A stretch of 64,000 nt of DNA from Acidiluteibacter sp963716125 (lineage in GTDB: Bacteria > Bacteroidota > Bacteroidia > Flavobacteriales_E > Vicingaceae). The notes beneath the pieces were generated by a model. That model saw only the letters and a list, made by a program, of their open reading frames with translations, was not told where the DNA came from and ran no database searches. Every line of letters begins with the position of its first letter. The stretch's first letter is position 1. The stretch is taken from assembly GCA_963716125.1 (NCBI GenBank), contig OY970294.1, positions 2,666,001 to 2,730,000 on the forward strand. The letters are read 5' to 3'. Below, piece after piece: positions 16,071 to 26,345 of the stretch. The position numbers were made by a program, and so were the translations under genes.

Positions 16071-16192
16071 CTAAAAATTTATATAAATGAAAATTAACAA
16101 AATATCTCTTGTAAAAAAGATAAATTAAATATACATAAAAAATAAGTTCAATTCAAAGATCTAGATCTAACGTCTAAATTCTAACGTCTTCT

Positions 16193-18442
16193 TCATTCTT
16201 TCCCCAACGTAAATCTAAAGCCTGCATACACCATTCTTCCAAAAATAGGGCCCCAAATTAAAGAGCTATCAAACTCACTTCCAAATGGATCATTGGATGC
16301 TATTATTGGATCTTTTTGCTTGTAGTTCGTCATGTTCTCCATTCCTAAATAAGCTTCCCACTTTTTATTAAAAATGCGGGTGGCTTGTGCATTAGCCGTT
16401 AAAAAACCATCAGATTTTAATGAACGTTGATTTGCTTCTATATTCATTGCTGTAGAAGGAATTCGTTGAGCTCCCAAATATTGTAGCGTTAAATCAAACT
16501 TCCACTGTCCACCTTTTGAATTCTTCTTGGTTTCGTAGGCAAAGTTAGAGAAAAACCGATGTTGAGCTGTTAACGGTTTTTGTTTCAAACCAGATTTGTA
16601 ATCTGTTTTAACATCTATAAATCGGTAAGCCAACTTTACATCAAAAAACTTGAATAACTCATAATTAATTTCAGCCTGTATGGTATTCGAATATGATTTA
16701 CCATCTAAATTATAAAAACGTACATAACGGCTGTCTTCAATATCATAAACTACTTGATTCTCAAATGTAGTATGATAAACATCTACACCAAAAAAACCTT
16801 CTTTATAATTCAATCGAAAATCTTTGGTAAAATTTAATCCGAAGTTATAAGCTTTCTCTTGTTTCAAACCAAAAGGCTTATTAGCAACATTTCCCATCAG
16901 TTGAAAGGTTCTAGAAGTGGTAAACATCGCTTGATTTTCAACAAAAATATTGGCTGTTCTTTGTCCACTTCCTGCTACTCCTCTTACTACAATTTTTTCG
17001 TTTATTGCCCATCTTGCATGTAATCGAGGATTAAAATAGAGGCCATAAATAGAATTATAATCTCCTCTAACTCCTCCAACTAATGAAAATAAGTTAGATG
17101 GAGCATAGGTGTATTCTATAAAAACTCCAGGCACGTTTTCAACTCTATTATAAGTAGAATCGTAAGCCGTTTCTTTATATTTATCATACATAAAGCTAGC
17201 ACCTGTGGTTATTACATGTTCATCACTTTTAATTTGAGTTCTATATAAATAATTAAGATAAATCGATTCTTGGGTTCCATCGTATTCATTCAACCCAAAA
17301 TGTGAATTTTGTTGGTGTTTAAATGCCGAAGCTTGTAAACCCATACTTTTATAGGGCTTTTTGCCAAAAACATAACCCAATTTACCAAAAACTTCTATCC
17401 GTTCGGTATTAATTTCCAAACCATATTTAGTTTGATCCGTTTGGTTTAATTTTGAATTGAATCCTTTTTGTCCACCTACTTTATCATCTTTTACATAATT
17501 GATTCCAAACTGACCTTCTAAACCATTTGAACCATAATATTTCCAACGATTAATCACATTGATTTGATCGCCTAAAGGAAAATCTAAGAATCCATCAGAG
17601 TTATTGTCCGATTCTATTGCTCTTGTACTTCCGTGCAATAAAATCATGGTACTCCATTTATTGTTGAGGATTAAATTTTGGTTATAATTAACCTCTGCTC
17701 TTCCACTTTGGTTGAGATAGGCATTGACAAATATTTCTTCCTTTTCAGGTTTTTTCAATTCCACATTTATCTGTCCAGCTATGCTTTCAAAACCATTTAC
17801 TACACTTCCAACACCTTTTGATAATTGTATAGATTCTATCCAAGAACCAGGTATAAAATTTAAACCATAAGCATTGGCTAAACCTCTAACTCCAGGCATA
17901 TTTTCTCTACTAATGTAAGTGTAAGGGCCATCTAATCCCAACATTCTAATTTTACGAGTACCAGTCAACGCATCAGTAAAAGCAACATCTATTGATGGTA
18001 TAGTTTCAAAACTTTCGGACAAATTACAACAAGCGGCTTTCCTCAATTCCTTTTCACTAATTTGCTCTACTTTTTTTGTATCCATAAAGGATATTTCTGT
18101 TCCTTTAGTACGATAGACCACCTCAACTTGATCTAAATCAACAGATTCTTTTAATTGAATATCTAAAAAACCCGAATTCTTTTTAACAGTAATTGTATCA
18201 GAAGTATAACCAACAGAACTAATTACTAATCTATTGATTTTATCAATAGATTCAATCTGAAAAAGTCCGTTTTCGTCAGCTGTAATTCCTACTGTTGAAT
18301 TTAACCAATAAACATTGGCAAACGCAACGGGCTCCTTATTATTGGCGACTACTTTTCCTTTGAGTACTTTTTGTGCATAAGCTCCACTAATTGTCAAAAT
18401 AAAACAACCAGCAAAGAATAGCACTTTTGCTATTTTTTGCAT
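16193..18442 (-). CDS. TonB-dependent outer-membrane receptor, probably for metal uptake
   Basis: A 749-residue outer-membrane receptor. A signal peptide (residues 1-23, ending GAYAQ) is followed by a carboxypeptidase-like regulatory domain (about 25-105, VLKGKVVANNKEPVAFANVY), then a plug domain (about 120-230, with LDGPYTYISRENMPGVRG) and a C-terminal barrel ending YAGFRFTLGKE. It is the last gene of a run with an HMA-domain protein and a HYC_CC_PP protein, which points to copper or another soft metal as cargo. The substrate is inferred from context only. The length is normal for a metal or siderophore receptor. Confidence 0.9.
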   Translation of the reverse strand: MQKIAKVLFFAGCFILTISGAYAQKVLKGKVVANNKEPVAFANVYWLNSTVGITADENGLFQIESIDKINRLVISSVGYTSDTITVKKNSGFLDIQLKESVDLDQVEVVYRTKGTEISFMDTKKVEQISEKELRKAACCNLSESFETIPSIDVAFTDALTGTRKIRMLGLDGPYTYISRENMPGVRGLANAYGLNFIPGSWIESIQLSKGVGSVVNGFESIAGQINVELKKPEKEEIFVNAYLNQSGRAEVNYNQNLILNNKWSTMILLHGSTRAIESDNNSDGFLDFPLGDQINVINRWKYYGSNGLEGQFGINYVKDDKVGGQKGFNSKLNQTDQTKYGLEINTERIEVFGKLGYVFGKKPYKSMGLQASAFKHQQNSHFGLNEYDGTQESIYLNYLYRTQIKSDEHVITTGASFMYDKYKETAYDSTYNRVENVPGVFIEYTYAPSNLFSLVGGVRGDYNSIYGLYFNPRLHARWAINEKIVVRGVAGSGQRTANIFVENQAMFTTSRTFQLMGNVANKPFGLKQEKAYNFGLNFTKDFRLNYKEGFFGVDVYHTTFENQVVYDIEDSRYVRFYNLDGKSYSNTIQAEINYELFKFFDVKLAYRFIDVKTDYKSGLKQKPLTAQHRFFSNFAYETKKNSKGGQWKFDLTLQYLGAQRIPSTAMNIEANQRSLKSDGFLTANAQATRIFNKKWEAYLGMENMTNYKQKDPIIASNDPFGSEFDSSLIWGPIFGRMVYAGFRFTLGKE

Positions 18443-18463
18443 AATTAATTTGTTTTAAATGGA

Positions 18464-18820
18464 TTAATGAGACTCTATACCGTCTTTATATTTACAACAG
18501 CCAGGTAATTTTTGATAAGCAGCAGAATCAGCTTCAATTAATTCAGTATCGTGCCCTGCCATTGATACAGCTTGCATCACTTCTTTATCGCTTACTTTTT
18601 TGGCATTGTAAACTACTTTTAAACTTTGTTCCTCTTGACTCCACTCTGCAAATTTTACACCTGTGGTTCTTAGCGCTGCCGATTCTATGCGTTCTTTACA
18701 CATTTCGCAAACGCCTGTGGTTTTAAAAGTAAGTTCTGTATTTTTTTTAGATTGTGCTTGAGCCTTTAAACTAAAAGTTAAAAGCAACATAATAATTGAA
18801 ATGTATTTTAATATTTTCAT
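18464..18820 (-). CDS. exported heavy-metal-associated (HMA) domain protein
   Basis: A 118-residue protein with a signal peptide (1-22, ending KAQAQ) and one HMA fold. The metal-binding GVCEMCKERIE has the CxxC pair. The second half, LKVVYNAKKVSDKEVMQAVSMAGHDTE, matches the ferredoxin-like HMA pattern. An extra C-terminal CC pair (LPGCCKYKDG) is seen in related Bacteroidota proteins. It is likely a periplasmic metal carrier passing copper-type ions. It is 21 bp upstream of the TonB receptor on the same strand. Confidence 0.9.
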   Translation of the reverse strand: MKILKYISIIMLLLTFSLKAQAQSKKNTELTFKTTGVCEMCKERIESAALRTTGVKFAEWSQEEQSLKVVYNAKKVSDKEVMQAVSMAGHDTELIEADSAAYQKLPGCCKYKDGIESH

Positions 18821-18869
18821 GATAGTATTTTTATATTTATAATAATTTATTGAGATAATTTATTATAAA

Positions 18870-19316
18870 TCAACCATAAAAATTAAATTGATTATTGAGA
18901 ATATATTTTGGAATGTAAATTTTAGGGGAAGCTTCAATAAAACAACTAGCTGAAATTAATTCATTAGGAAGAATTTTAGCTCTGCTCACGATTGCTTTAG
19001 TTTTTACAATTAAAGGTATTTGTAATTTAAAAGTACTATGAATTAATTTTTTAAAATTATCTTTAATTTCTAGTCGATTGCTTTCATTCTTACACCAATC
19101 ATCTTCTGCATTCATTTCTGAACAAACTGCTGTGTGAATCCCGCAATTGTTGTCAATCGCTATCTGAAGCTTTTCATGACAATTAGTATCAGTTTCAAAA
19201 ACGGAAACATCTTTTAAAAAATCTCCACAATAATGCTTGTAAACAGTAAAACCTGTAGAGCTAAACAATACAGTAACTGCTAATATCACTGAAAATATGG
19301 ATTTCAAAAATTTCAC
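18870..19316 (-). CDS. HYC_CC_PP family protein
   Basis: A 148-residue exported protein starting MKFLKSIFSVILAVTVLFSS with the hallmark YKHYCGD near residue 30. Further cysteines (NCHEK, NNCGIHTAVCSE and DDWCKN) and a distal segment complete the family pattern. Family members sit next to metal-uptake TonB receptors in Bacteroidota, and this one opens the same three-gene run. The His and Cys content suggests metal binding or sensing; no function is established. It lies 49 bp from the HMA gene. Confidence 0.8.
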   Translation of the reverse strand: MKFLKSIFSVILAVTVLFSSTGFTVYKHYCGDFLKDVSVFETDTNCHEKLQIAIDNNCGIHTAVCSEMNAEDDWCKNESNRLEIKDNFKKLIHSTFKLQIPLIVKTKAIVSRAKILPNELISASCFIEASPKIYIPKYILNNQFNFYG

Positions 19317-19464
19317 AAAGCAAAATTAACCATTAATCATCAATTTTTATCCTAGAGCTAATATTTAACTAATTTTTAACTTCTAGGCTGTTTTAAAGCT
19401 CATTAAATTATTTTCTTGAGTTGAATAATTTTACATTTGCAATCCATCAAAAAAAAATAAAATT

Positions 19465-20928
19465 ATGTCTGAAGCAGTAAGAAAACTAGAACCAAAAGCC
19501 TTATGGAATAATTTTGCAGATTTAAATGCAGTGCCTCGTCCATCTAAGAAAGAAGAACGTGTTATTGCTTTTGCAAAAGATTTTGGTAAAAAATTAGGCT
19601 TAGAAACCTTTATAGACGAAGTTGGTAATGTAATCATCAGAAAGCCTGCCACCAAAGGCATGGAAAACAAAAAGAAATTGGTAATTCAAAGCCATTTAGA
19701 TATGGTACACCAAAAAAATAATGCCACCAACTTTGATTTTGAAAAAGAAGGAATTAAAATGATTGTTGATGGTGATTGGGTAAAAGCCGATGGAACCACT
19801 TTGGGTGCCGACAATGGAATTGGTGTGGCAACTATTATGGCATTACTTGAAAGTACAGATATTCCTCATCCCGCTTTTGATGCTCTTTTTACAATAGACG
19901 AAGAGACAGGAATGACAGGAGCTTTAGGTTTAAAAGGTGGGATTTTAGATGGAGAAATCTTATTAAATTTAGATACAGAAGACGATGATGAATTGACCAT
20001 TGGTTGTGCAGGTGGCGTAAACGTTTCTGCTAATGCTGCTTATGAAGAAGAGGACGTAGAAAAAGAGGCACATTTTATTGAAATTACGATCAATGGCTTA
20101 AGTGGTGGACATTCTGGCATGGACATCAACAAAGGCTTAGGAAATGCCAACAAGTTGATGAATCGATTATTGTATCGATTAGACAATTCCTTCACGATTC
20201 AAATTAATAGTATAAATGGTGGTGGATTAAGAAATGCTATCCCTAGAGAATCTGTTGTAAAAATAGCCGTATCTAAACAAGATTTTGATGCTGCAAAAAA
20301 AGAAATTGTTAAATATAAAGAAGAAATAAAAGCGGAACATACGGAAACTGATCCAAATTTGGCAGTTAATGTAAAAGAAATTGCTGCATTTTCAAAAGCA
20401 ATGGAAGTCGATTTTCAAGCGATGATGATTAGAGCAGTTTATGCCACACCAAATGGAATTTATAGAATGAGTCCTAGTTTGGCCGGAATGGTGCAAACCT
20501 CCAATAACGTAGCACAAGTGAAAGCAGAAAATGGTCAATTTTCTTGCCTATGCTTAACTAGAAGTTCAGTAGAAACCGAAAAGTGGGATTTGGCTGCTGC
20601 TATTACATCTGCTTTTGAATTAATTGGTGCTGAAGTAGTAACAGATGGAGATTATCCAGGTTGGACTCCTTTACCAAAATCTGACATTGTGAATTTAATG
20701 GCAGATTTGTACCGTGAAAAATATAAAGAAGAGCCTAGAGTTCAAGCTTGTCATGCAGGATTAGAATGTGGTATATTGGGAACTAATTATCCTAAAATGG
20801 AAATGATATCATTTGGTCCTAATATAAGAGGAGCACATTCACCTGATGAGAAAGCTCAAATTAGCTCTGTTCAGAAATTTTGGGATTTCTTTTTAGAAAC
20901 TTTAAAACGAATTCCTGAAGCAAAGTAA
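19465..20928 (+). CDS. pepD: aminoacyl-histidine dipeptidase (M20, cytosolic nonspecific dipeptidase)
   Basis: A 487-residue metallopeptidase that hydrolyses Xaa-His and many other dipeptides in the cytoplasm. M20 signatures are clear: the zinc ligand in IQSHLDMVHQK (H77, with D79), the bridging D116 in GADNGIGVA and the catalytic E146/E147 in TIDEETGMTGA. A dimerisation-type insert follows (SGGHSGMDINKG), and the C-terminal HAGLECGIL and GPNIRGAHSPDE supply the remaining ligands. Length and order are typical of PepD. It has its own upstream region and is monocistronic or leads into lpdA, 85 bp on. Confidence 0.95.
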   Translation: MSEAVRKLEPKALWNNFADLNAVPRPSKKEERVIAFAKDFGKKLGLETFIDEVGNVIIRKPATKGMENKKKLVIQSHLDMVHQKNNATNFDFEKEGIKMIVDGDWVKADGTTLGADNGIGVATIMALLESTDIPHPAFDALFTIDEETGMTGALGLKGGILDGEILLNLDTEDDDELTIGCAGGVNVSANAAYEEEDVEKEAHFIEITINGLSGGHSGMDINKGLGNANKLMNRLLYRLDNSFTIQINSINGGGLRNAIPRESVVKIAVSKQDFDAAKKEIVKYKEEIKAEHTETDPNLAVNVKEIAAFSKAMEVDFQAMMIRAVYATPNGIYRMSPSLAGMVQTSNNVAQVKAENGQFSCLCLTRSSVETEKWDLAAAITSAFELIGAEVVTDGDYPGWTPLPKSDIVNLMADLYREKYKEEPRVQACHAGLECGILGTNYPKMEMISFGPNIRGAHSPDEKAQISSVQKFWDFFLETLKRIPEAK

Positions 20929-20948
20929 AAATAAATAAGCCTTTTTAC

Positions 20949-20973
20949 TATCTTCGCAACCGATAGTTATCGG
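20949..20973 (+). promoter_or_regulatory. lpdA upstream region: -7-like box and CCGATA palindrome
   Basis: TATCTTCG at 20949-20956 resembles the Bacteroidota -7 box. The perfect palindrome CCGATA-GT-TATCGG (20960-20973) follows directly. It falls in the expected 5' untranslated region of lpdA and may be a short RNA hairpin or an operator. Confidence 0.4.
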
Positions 20974-21013
20974 ATGCAAAAATTAAGAATAAAAAACAAA
21001 AATATATTTCAAT

Positions 21014-22403
21014 ATGGATTTTGATGTTATAGTATTAGGAAGTGGCCCAGGTGGATATGTAACCGCTATTAGAGCTTCGCAATTAGGTTTAAAAACAGCT
21101 ATCGTTGAGAAAGAATCATTAGGTGGAGTTTGCCTTAATTGGGGTTGTATTCCTACAAAAGCACTTTTAAAAAGTGCCAATGTTTTTGAATATATCAAGC
21201 ATGCTGCAGATTATGGAATAGAAGTGAAAGAAAGCAATGCTAATTTTGAGAATATTGTAGGAAGAAGCCGTGAAGTTGCCAATGGAATGAGCAAAGGTGT
21301 TCAATTCTTGATGAAGAAAAACAAGATTGAAGTGATTATGGGAACTGGAAAAGTAAAGCCAGGAAAAAGCCATTGAAGTAACTGATGAAAACGGTAAAAA
21401 ATCAACAATAACAGCTAAAAATATTATCATTGCAACAGGTGCTAGATCTCGCTCATTGCCTTCATTACCACAAGATGGCAAGAAAATTATTGGTTATCGT
21501 GAAGCGATGAATTTAAAGTCAATGCCTAAAAAAATGGTTATTGTTGGTTCGGGAGCTATTGGTTCTGAGTTTGCTTATTTTTATAATGCAATGGGTACGG
21601 AAGTGACTTTGGTAGAATATTTACCCAACATCGTTCCATTAGAAGATGAAGAAGTATCTAAGCAATTAGCAAGAAGCTTTAAAAAAGCAGGTATTACTGT
21701 AATGACCGATTCAGAAGTGACTAAAGTGGATACTTCAGGAAATGGATGTAAGGTAAACATTAAAACTAAAAAAGGCGAAGAAACAATTGAGTGTGATATC
21801 GTAGTTTCAGCAGTTGGAATAATAGCAAATATAGAAAATATAGGTTTAGAAGATGTTGGTATTGCTACAGATAAAGGTAAAATTCAAGTCAATGAATTTT
21901 ATGCCACTAATATTCATGGCTATTTTGCCATTGGAGATTGTGTACCAGGACAAGCATTGGCTCACGTTGCTTCTGCTGAAGGAATAACTTGTGTTGAAAA
22001 AATTGCAGGTCATTCACCTGAACCAATTGATTATAATAATATTCCAGGATGTACTTATTGTACACCAGAAGTTGCTTCTGTCGGTTATACCGAAGCTGCA
22101 GCTAAAGAAGCAGGTTATGAATTAAAAGTTGGAAAATTTCCATTTTCAGCTTCAGGAAAAGCTAGTGCTGCGGGACATAAAGATGGTTTTGTAAAAATGA
22201 TTTTCGATGCGAAATATGGTGAATTATTAGGAGCGCACATGATTGGCTCTAATGTAACTGAAATAATTGCTGAATTAGTTGTAGCTAGAAAATTAGAAAC
22301 TACGGGACATGAAATATTAAAGGCAATACATCCTCACCCTACTATGAGTGAAGCAGTAATGGAAGCAACAGCTGCTGCTTATGGTGAAGTGATTCATATT
22401 TAA
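21014..22403 (+). CDS. lpdA: dihydrolipoyl dehydrogenase, with a single-base frameshift
   Basis: The E3 flavoprotein of 2-oxo acid dehydrogenase complexes, reoxidising dihydrolipoamide with NAD+. The N-terminal part has the FAD motif VIVLGSGPGGYVTAIRA and the redox disulfide GGVCLNWGCIPTK (C40, C45). The second part has the NAD-binding IVGSGAIGSEFAYFY and the active-site HPHPTMSEAVMEA. The two parts are in different frames, joined at a run of five A at 21364-21368. Removing one A restores KPGKAIEVTDENGKK and a 462-residue enzyme. A homopolymer base-calling error is more likely than true loss, since no other change is visible. Confidence 0.93.
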
Positions 22404-22427
22404 GAAAGTAACGATTAATTTAACTAA

Positions 22428-22460
22428 AAATCCTCTTGGCAAAGCCAAGGGGATTTTTTA
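22428..22460. terminator. terminator between lpdA and the convergent T9SS gene
   Basis: AAATCCTCTTGG and CCAAGGGGATTT form a stem with loop CAAAG, followed by TTTTATTT. It lies between two convergent genes. On the minus strand an A-rich tract precedes it, so it may serve both. Confidence 0.75.
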
Positions 22461-23897
22461 TTTCTTCACCAATTTAATAGTTCTCACATCCTTTTTGGAT
22501 TGCAATTGAAGGAAATAAATACCGCTATCAAAATCAATTGTATTTATTGAATTAGTTGAATTTACAAAATAACCTTCTTTTACTATTTTTCCATTGATAT
22601 CCATCAACTTGTATCTACAATCTTCTACTAAATTCTCAATTGTAAAAATGTTCTCCACAGGGTTGGGATAAAATTTAATCTGACTCAATGCGTTTTCTTC
22701 TATACTTGTAGGTATGGTGATGGTGATAAGTGTTCCCCAAGTAGTGTTGCCTTTTTTGTAGTAGACAAGATTTTCGTCATAAACACTCCAATTAGTTATA
22801 TCACCACTAGATTGATGTTCGAATTTCCCTATACCAAAAATATATTCCGTATAATCTTCTGCTTCAAAAGTATTGTCACAAATTGTATCAAAATATCTAA
22901 ACATTTGACCTAATTCTAAATAAGTAGAAACAGCATAATCACTATCATAAAAACCAATGGAACCATAATTAATAAGTTGATTTCCAAAGGATTTTACATC
23001 TTTATAAGTGCCAATTAATATTTTTTTATTCAATTGATAAGACCTTGAAATTGTATCTTTATAACTCCTGTATTGATGTTGTAAATTTGATAATGGCCCT
23101 GAACCAATATTTACAATCTTATCCTCTCTTACCTTCCTTTCAAATGTATAGGAAATACTATCTTGACTGTGACTAGTTTTATTAATTATTTTAATAACAT
23201 ATAAATTATAAGTAGGATTAAAGTAATAAATATCATGTTCAATTACATAGTGAATTTCATCATTTAAGTCATAGTCATATATATCAGAATTTTTTATAAA
23301 TCCACTTTTAAAAAAAGTTGTAAGTTTTACCTGATAAGGAAAATAGGAAAAATCAAAACCTTTTATCAGACCATTTAGCTTAGATACAATAAATTGCGAA
23401 CTAAAAACTGTAGAGTCAAATGCATTTAGGTTAGTTGATGAAAAAGAAAAACTTTTGATTGAGTCCCCATTTAATACATAAGTTGAATCTAAATGGATAA
23501 TTAATTCATAGTTTAATGAATCTCTAAAGAAAACCCATTGTGCAGCATCTTTCCATATAATTTTTTTACTGTTAATAAAATAAACACTTGAATCATTATA
23601 TTCAACTAAGGAATCACCAAATATAGAAGAAGTTGGACCAATACAATTCTCTGGGTACGAATCGAAACTATCACTATAATCTTCTTTAAATATGATGGTT
23701 TTATTATTTTGACTTATTTTAACTGTATCTACCGTTAACGTGATTGCAACAGAATCAGTATATCTTAATTTAGCATAAACAGTATTTGGCTGTGGAATGG
23801 TATAGTGAGAAATATCATTTTTAAACAACTCCCATCTTTGGCTAAAAGATGAGCTGTAAATACTGACTAAAACGAACAATAGTATAATTTTTTTCAT
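22458..23897 (-). CDS. T9SS type A sorting-domain protein
   Basis: A 479-residue secreted protein. An N-terminal signal peptide (MKKIILLFVLVSIYSSSFSQ) leads into a Tyr/Asp-rich, beta-strand-rich region with no recognised domain. The C-terminal 75 residues are a type IX secretion sorting domain: FYPNPVENIFTIENL, KLMDINGKIVKEGYF and SGIYFLQLQSKK. It should be exported by T9SS and anchored or released at the surface. The gene directly upstream is a paralogue (its first 32 residues almost identical, and a near-identical tail) broken by an insertion sequence, so this copy may keep the function. Ligand and role are unknown. Confidence 0.9.
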   Translation of the reverse strand: MKKIILLFVLVSIYSSSFSQRWELFKNDISHYTIPQPNTVYAKLRYTDSVAITLTVDTVKISQNNKTIIFKEDYSDSFDSYPENCIGPTSSIFGDSLVEYNDSSVYFINSKKIIWKDAAQWVFFRDSLNYELIIHLDSTYVLNGDSIKSFSFSSTNLNAFDSTVFSSQFIVSKLNGLIKGFDFSYFPYQVKLTTFFKSGFIKNSDIYDYDLNDEIHYVIEHDIYYFNPTYNLYVIKIINKTSHSQDSISYTFERKVREDKIVNIGSGPLSNLQHQYRSYKDTISRSYQLNKKILIGTYKDVKSFGNQLINYGSIGFYDSDYAVSTYLELGQMFRYFDTICDNTFEAEDYTEYIFGIGKFEHQSSGDITNWSVYDENLVYYKKGNTTWGTLITITIPTSIEENALSQIKFYPNPVENIFTIENLVEDCRYKLMDINGKIVKEGYFVNSTNSINTIDFDSGIYFLQLQSKKDVRTIKLVKK

Positions 23898-25273
23898 AAT
23901 AAAAAGATTTTTTATTTCTTCACCATTTTAATTGTTCTCAAATCCTTTTTGGATTGCAATTGAAGGAAATAAATACCGCTATCAAAATCAATTGTATTTA
24001 TTGAATTAGTTGAATTTACAAAATAACCTTCTTTTACTATTTTTTCATTGATATCCATCAACTTGTATCTACAATCTTCTACTAAATTCTCAATGGTAAA
24101 TAGATTTTCAACAGGATTTGGATAAAATTTAATCTGACTTAATGCGTTTTCTTCTACTCCTGTTGGAATAGCAATCGTGATGGGTGTTCCCCAAGTAGTA
24201 TTGCCTTTTTTGTAGTAGAGTAAAGTTTCTTCAAGAATATTAATGCCAGATTGACCATAGGTATTACTTTGGTAAAAATCTCCAATCCCAAAAATATATT
24301 CTCTTTTTTCGAAATTTTCAAATCCATCGTAACATAAGGTGTCTTCTAGCGTTCGAAATACATAATTAGAATTATAGTACGGAGGTGGCATTGCAAGAAA
24401 TATTTTTGTTCCTACATCTACATAAGAATGTCTACCATAATCGCCATCATAGATTCCGAAACCTTTACTGTATTTTATACCGTCTCCCTCTAAATAAGTA
24501 CCACTACCAATGGTATCTTTCAATGAATATTTCTCCCATTTATAAACTAAATAACCGTTAGAACTTCCAGCATTTCTACTTTTTCTCTCAACATAATATT
24601 TGACACTATCATTACCAATAAATATCTTATTTAATATTTTCTTGATATAAAAAACAGTATTAACATTCATAAAATTATTATTACGATAATCCGAATAATG
24701 AAATTCGTCACCTATTTCATAATCATAAATTTTATCAGAAATTATTGGACCTTTTTCAAATAATTTTACTCTATTGTACTTCTTGGGAAAATAAGAAAAG
24801 TCAAATCCATCTAACATTCCTTTATTTAAACTAACTGAAAAAATTACAGAATCATAATTATGAAAAGTATGACTAATTGGGGCATTTGTGGAAAATGAAT
24901 AATATCGTATAGAATCATTTGAAAATGCTATTGTTGAGTCCAATTGAATAATTAAATGACAAGTATCATCAATACAAAAACTCCAGTTTGTAGCATTTGA
25001 TTTCCAATTTATTGTATAATTAGAATCCACAATAAATCTAGACGAGTCATATTCTTTAATAAGATAATCTCCTAAAATTGAATTATTAGCAACAATACAC
25101 TGACTATTGAGGAGATTATTACCAATTAAATCAGGAAAATTACTAAATACATTCTTAAAGTAAATAATGGTATCCATTCCAACAAAGTCAATAGAATCTA
25201 TATAAAGAGATACTGCCAGTAAATTTGAAGTTACATTGCTAGGAGGATAATATTGAAAAGTGTCATTTTTTAA

Positions 25274-26345
25274 GGCTCTAGTTTAGCACTGCGTTGATAA
25301 TAGTGTTTTATAGTTTGGTTGGATTTGAACAAAGCGCTCCAGAGCTCCCGCAACAACTATCTGCTTTGCGAAAGCAAGGGTAATATCCTTGTTTGATTTT
25401 ATTTTTTCTTTTATAATATGCCAATTTAGGTATTGTTGCAGGTATTTAGTAGACACGCCCCAGAATGTATTTCCAATCCACTTCTTTATTTTATTGTGCG
25501 TTGAGTTTACATGCTGTACATGAAACGCTCCTTTTACTCTTTCTCCCCTGGAAACATTTACCGGATGAAACTCAATTTTGGTGTCTTTAGCGAAGCCTTT
25601 ATAACTGTGGTGAGAATCACTACACAAAATTGTGCTCCCTTTTTTTATGCGATTGCCAATAGCATTTTTAATATCAATCTTTCTAATCCGTCCAAGTGTA
25701 GCTACACTCAGATTTAGCATTGACTTTCTGTCTTGAGTCACGATGACCGCAACCTGATCATTGCTTACACCCCTTTTGCTTGACTTACCGCCTCTTTTCC
25801 TTGGTTCTCGATTTTTAACCTTCATCCCTTTTTCAGATTTGAGGAAAAAGGTCTCATCACTTTCTGTGATACCAATGAAGGGCTCTCCGTCATCTGCGTC
25901 AACTGAAGACAATATCTTGTGGCGCCAATCAAAGGCTGTTTTCTTATTAATACCCAAAATCGAAACAATTTTGTCAAGACTTTTTTCTTCAACCATTAGT
26001 TTAAGATAATCAACAATCTTGTCTTTTCTTTGCAGCCCTGCCATCCAAGTACCTGTATACTCCGTAAAACTTCTTTGGCAAGACTTGCATTTGTAGCGCT
26101 GTGCTCCTTTGTCAATCCCAAAACGAACATACTTAGAATGAGAACAATGAGGACAGGCTCCGAGTTTGTTATTAAACTCATGCTGACGTGAAACAATCGC
26201 AGACAGGTTAATCTCTTTAGTTGAATCTTCAATCTCCTTCAACAAACGCTCACGTTGTTTAATTGGCAGAGAGAGTATTTGGTCTTTAAGCTTTTCTGTT
26301 TTCATACACACAATATACAAATAATAGCTGAATTAAACTAGAGCC
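25274..26345 (-). mobile_element. IS1595 family insertion sequence, complete
   Basis: A 1072-bp element bounded by inverted repeats GGCTCTAGTTTAG (left) and its complement TAAACTAGAGCC (right). It is flanked by the 8-bp direct repeat TTTTTTAA (25266-25273 and 26346-26353), the target length typical of the IS1595 family. It carries one intact transposase. Both ends and the target duplication are intact, so insertion was probably recent. Confidence 0.95.
25283..26305 (-). CDS. IS1595 family (ISXO2-like) transposase
   Basis: A 340-residue transposase starting at MKTEKLKDQIL; an alternative start 15 bp upstream adds 5 residues. The N-terminal zinc ribbon is CPHCSHSKYVRFG plus CKSCQRSF (four Cys). 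The ISXO2-like catalytic domain begins at ITESDETFFLKSEKG and continues through the basic KRGGKSSKRG loop, ILCSDSHHSYKGF and HVNSTHNKIKKWI. This is the DDE/DDN-type core of the family. The gene fills almost all of the element and shows no frameshift. Confidence 0.95.
   Translation of the reverse strand: MKTEKLKDQILSLPIKQRERLLKEIEDSTKEINLSAIVSRQHEFNNKLGACPHCSHSKYVRFGIDKGAQRYKCKSCQRSFTEYTGTWMAGLQRKDKIVDYLKLMVEEKSLDKIVSILGINKKTAFDWRHKILSSVDADDGEPFIGITESDETFFLKSEKGMKVKNREPRKRGGKSSKRGVSNDQVAVIVTQDRKSMLNLSVATLGRIRKIDIKNAIGNRIKKGSTILCSDSHHSYKGFAKDTKIEFHPVNVSRGERVKGAFHVQHVNSTHNKIKKWIGNTFWGVSTKYLQQYLNWHIIKEKIKSNKDITLAFAKQIVVAGALERFVQIQPNYKTLLSTQC

Noticed and set aside
21014..21376. Treating the two lpdA pieces as separate genes
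   Set aside because: They join into one standard flavoprotein when a single A is removed from a homopolymer.
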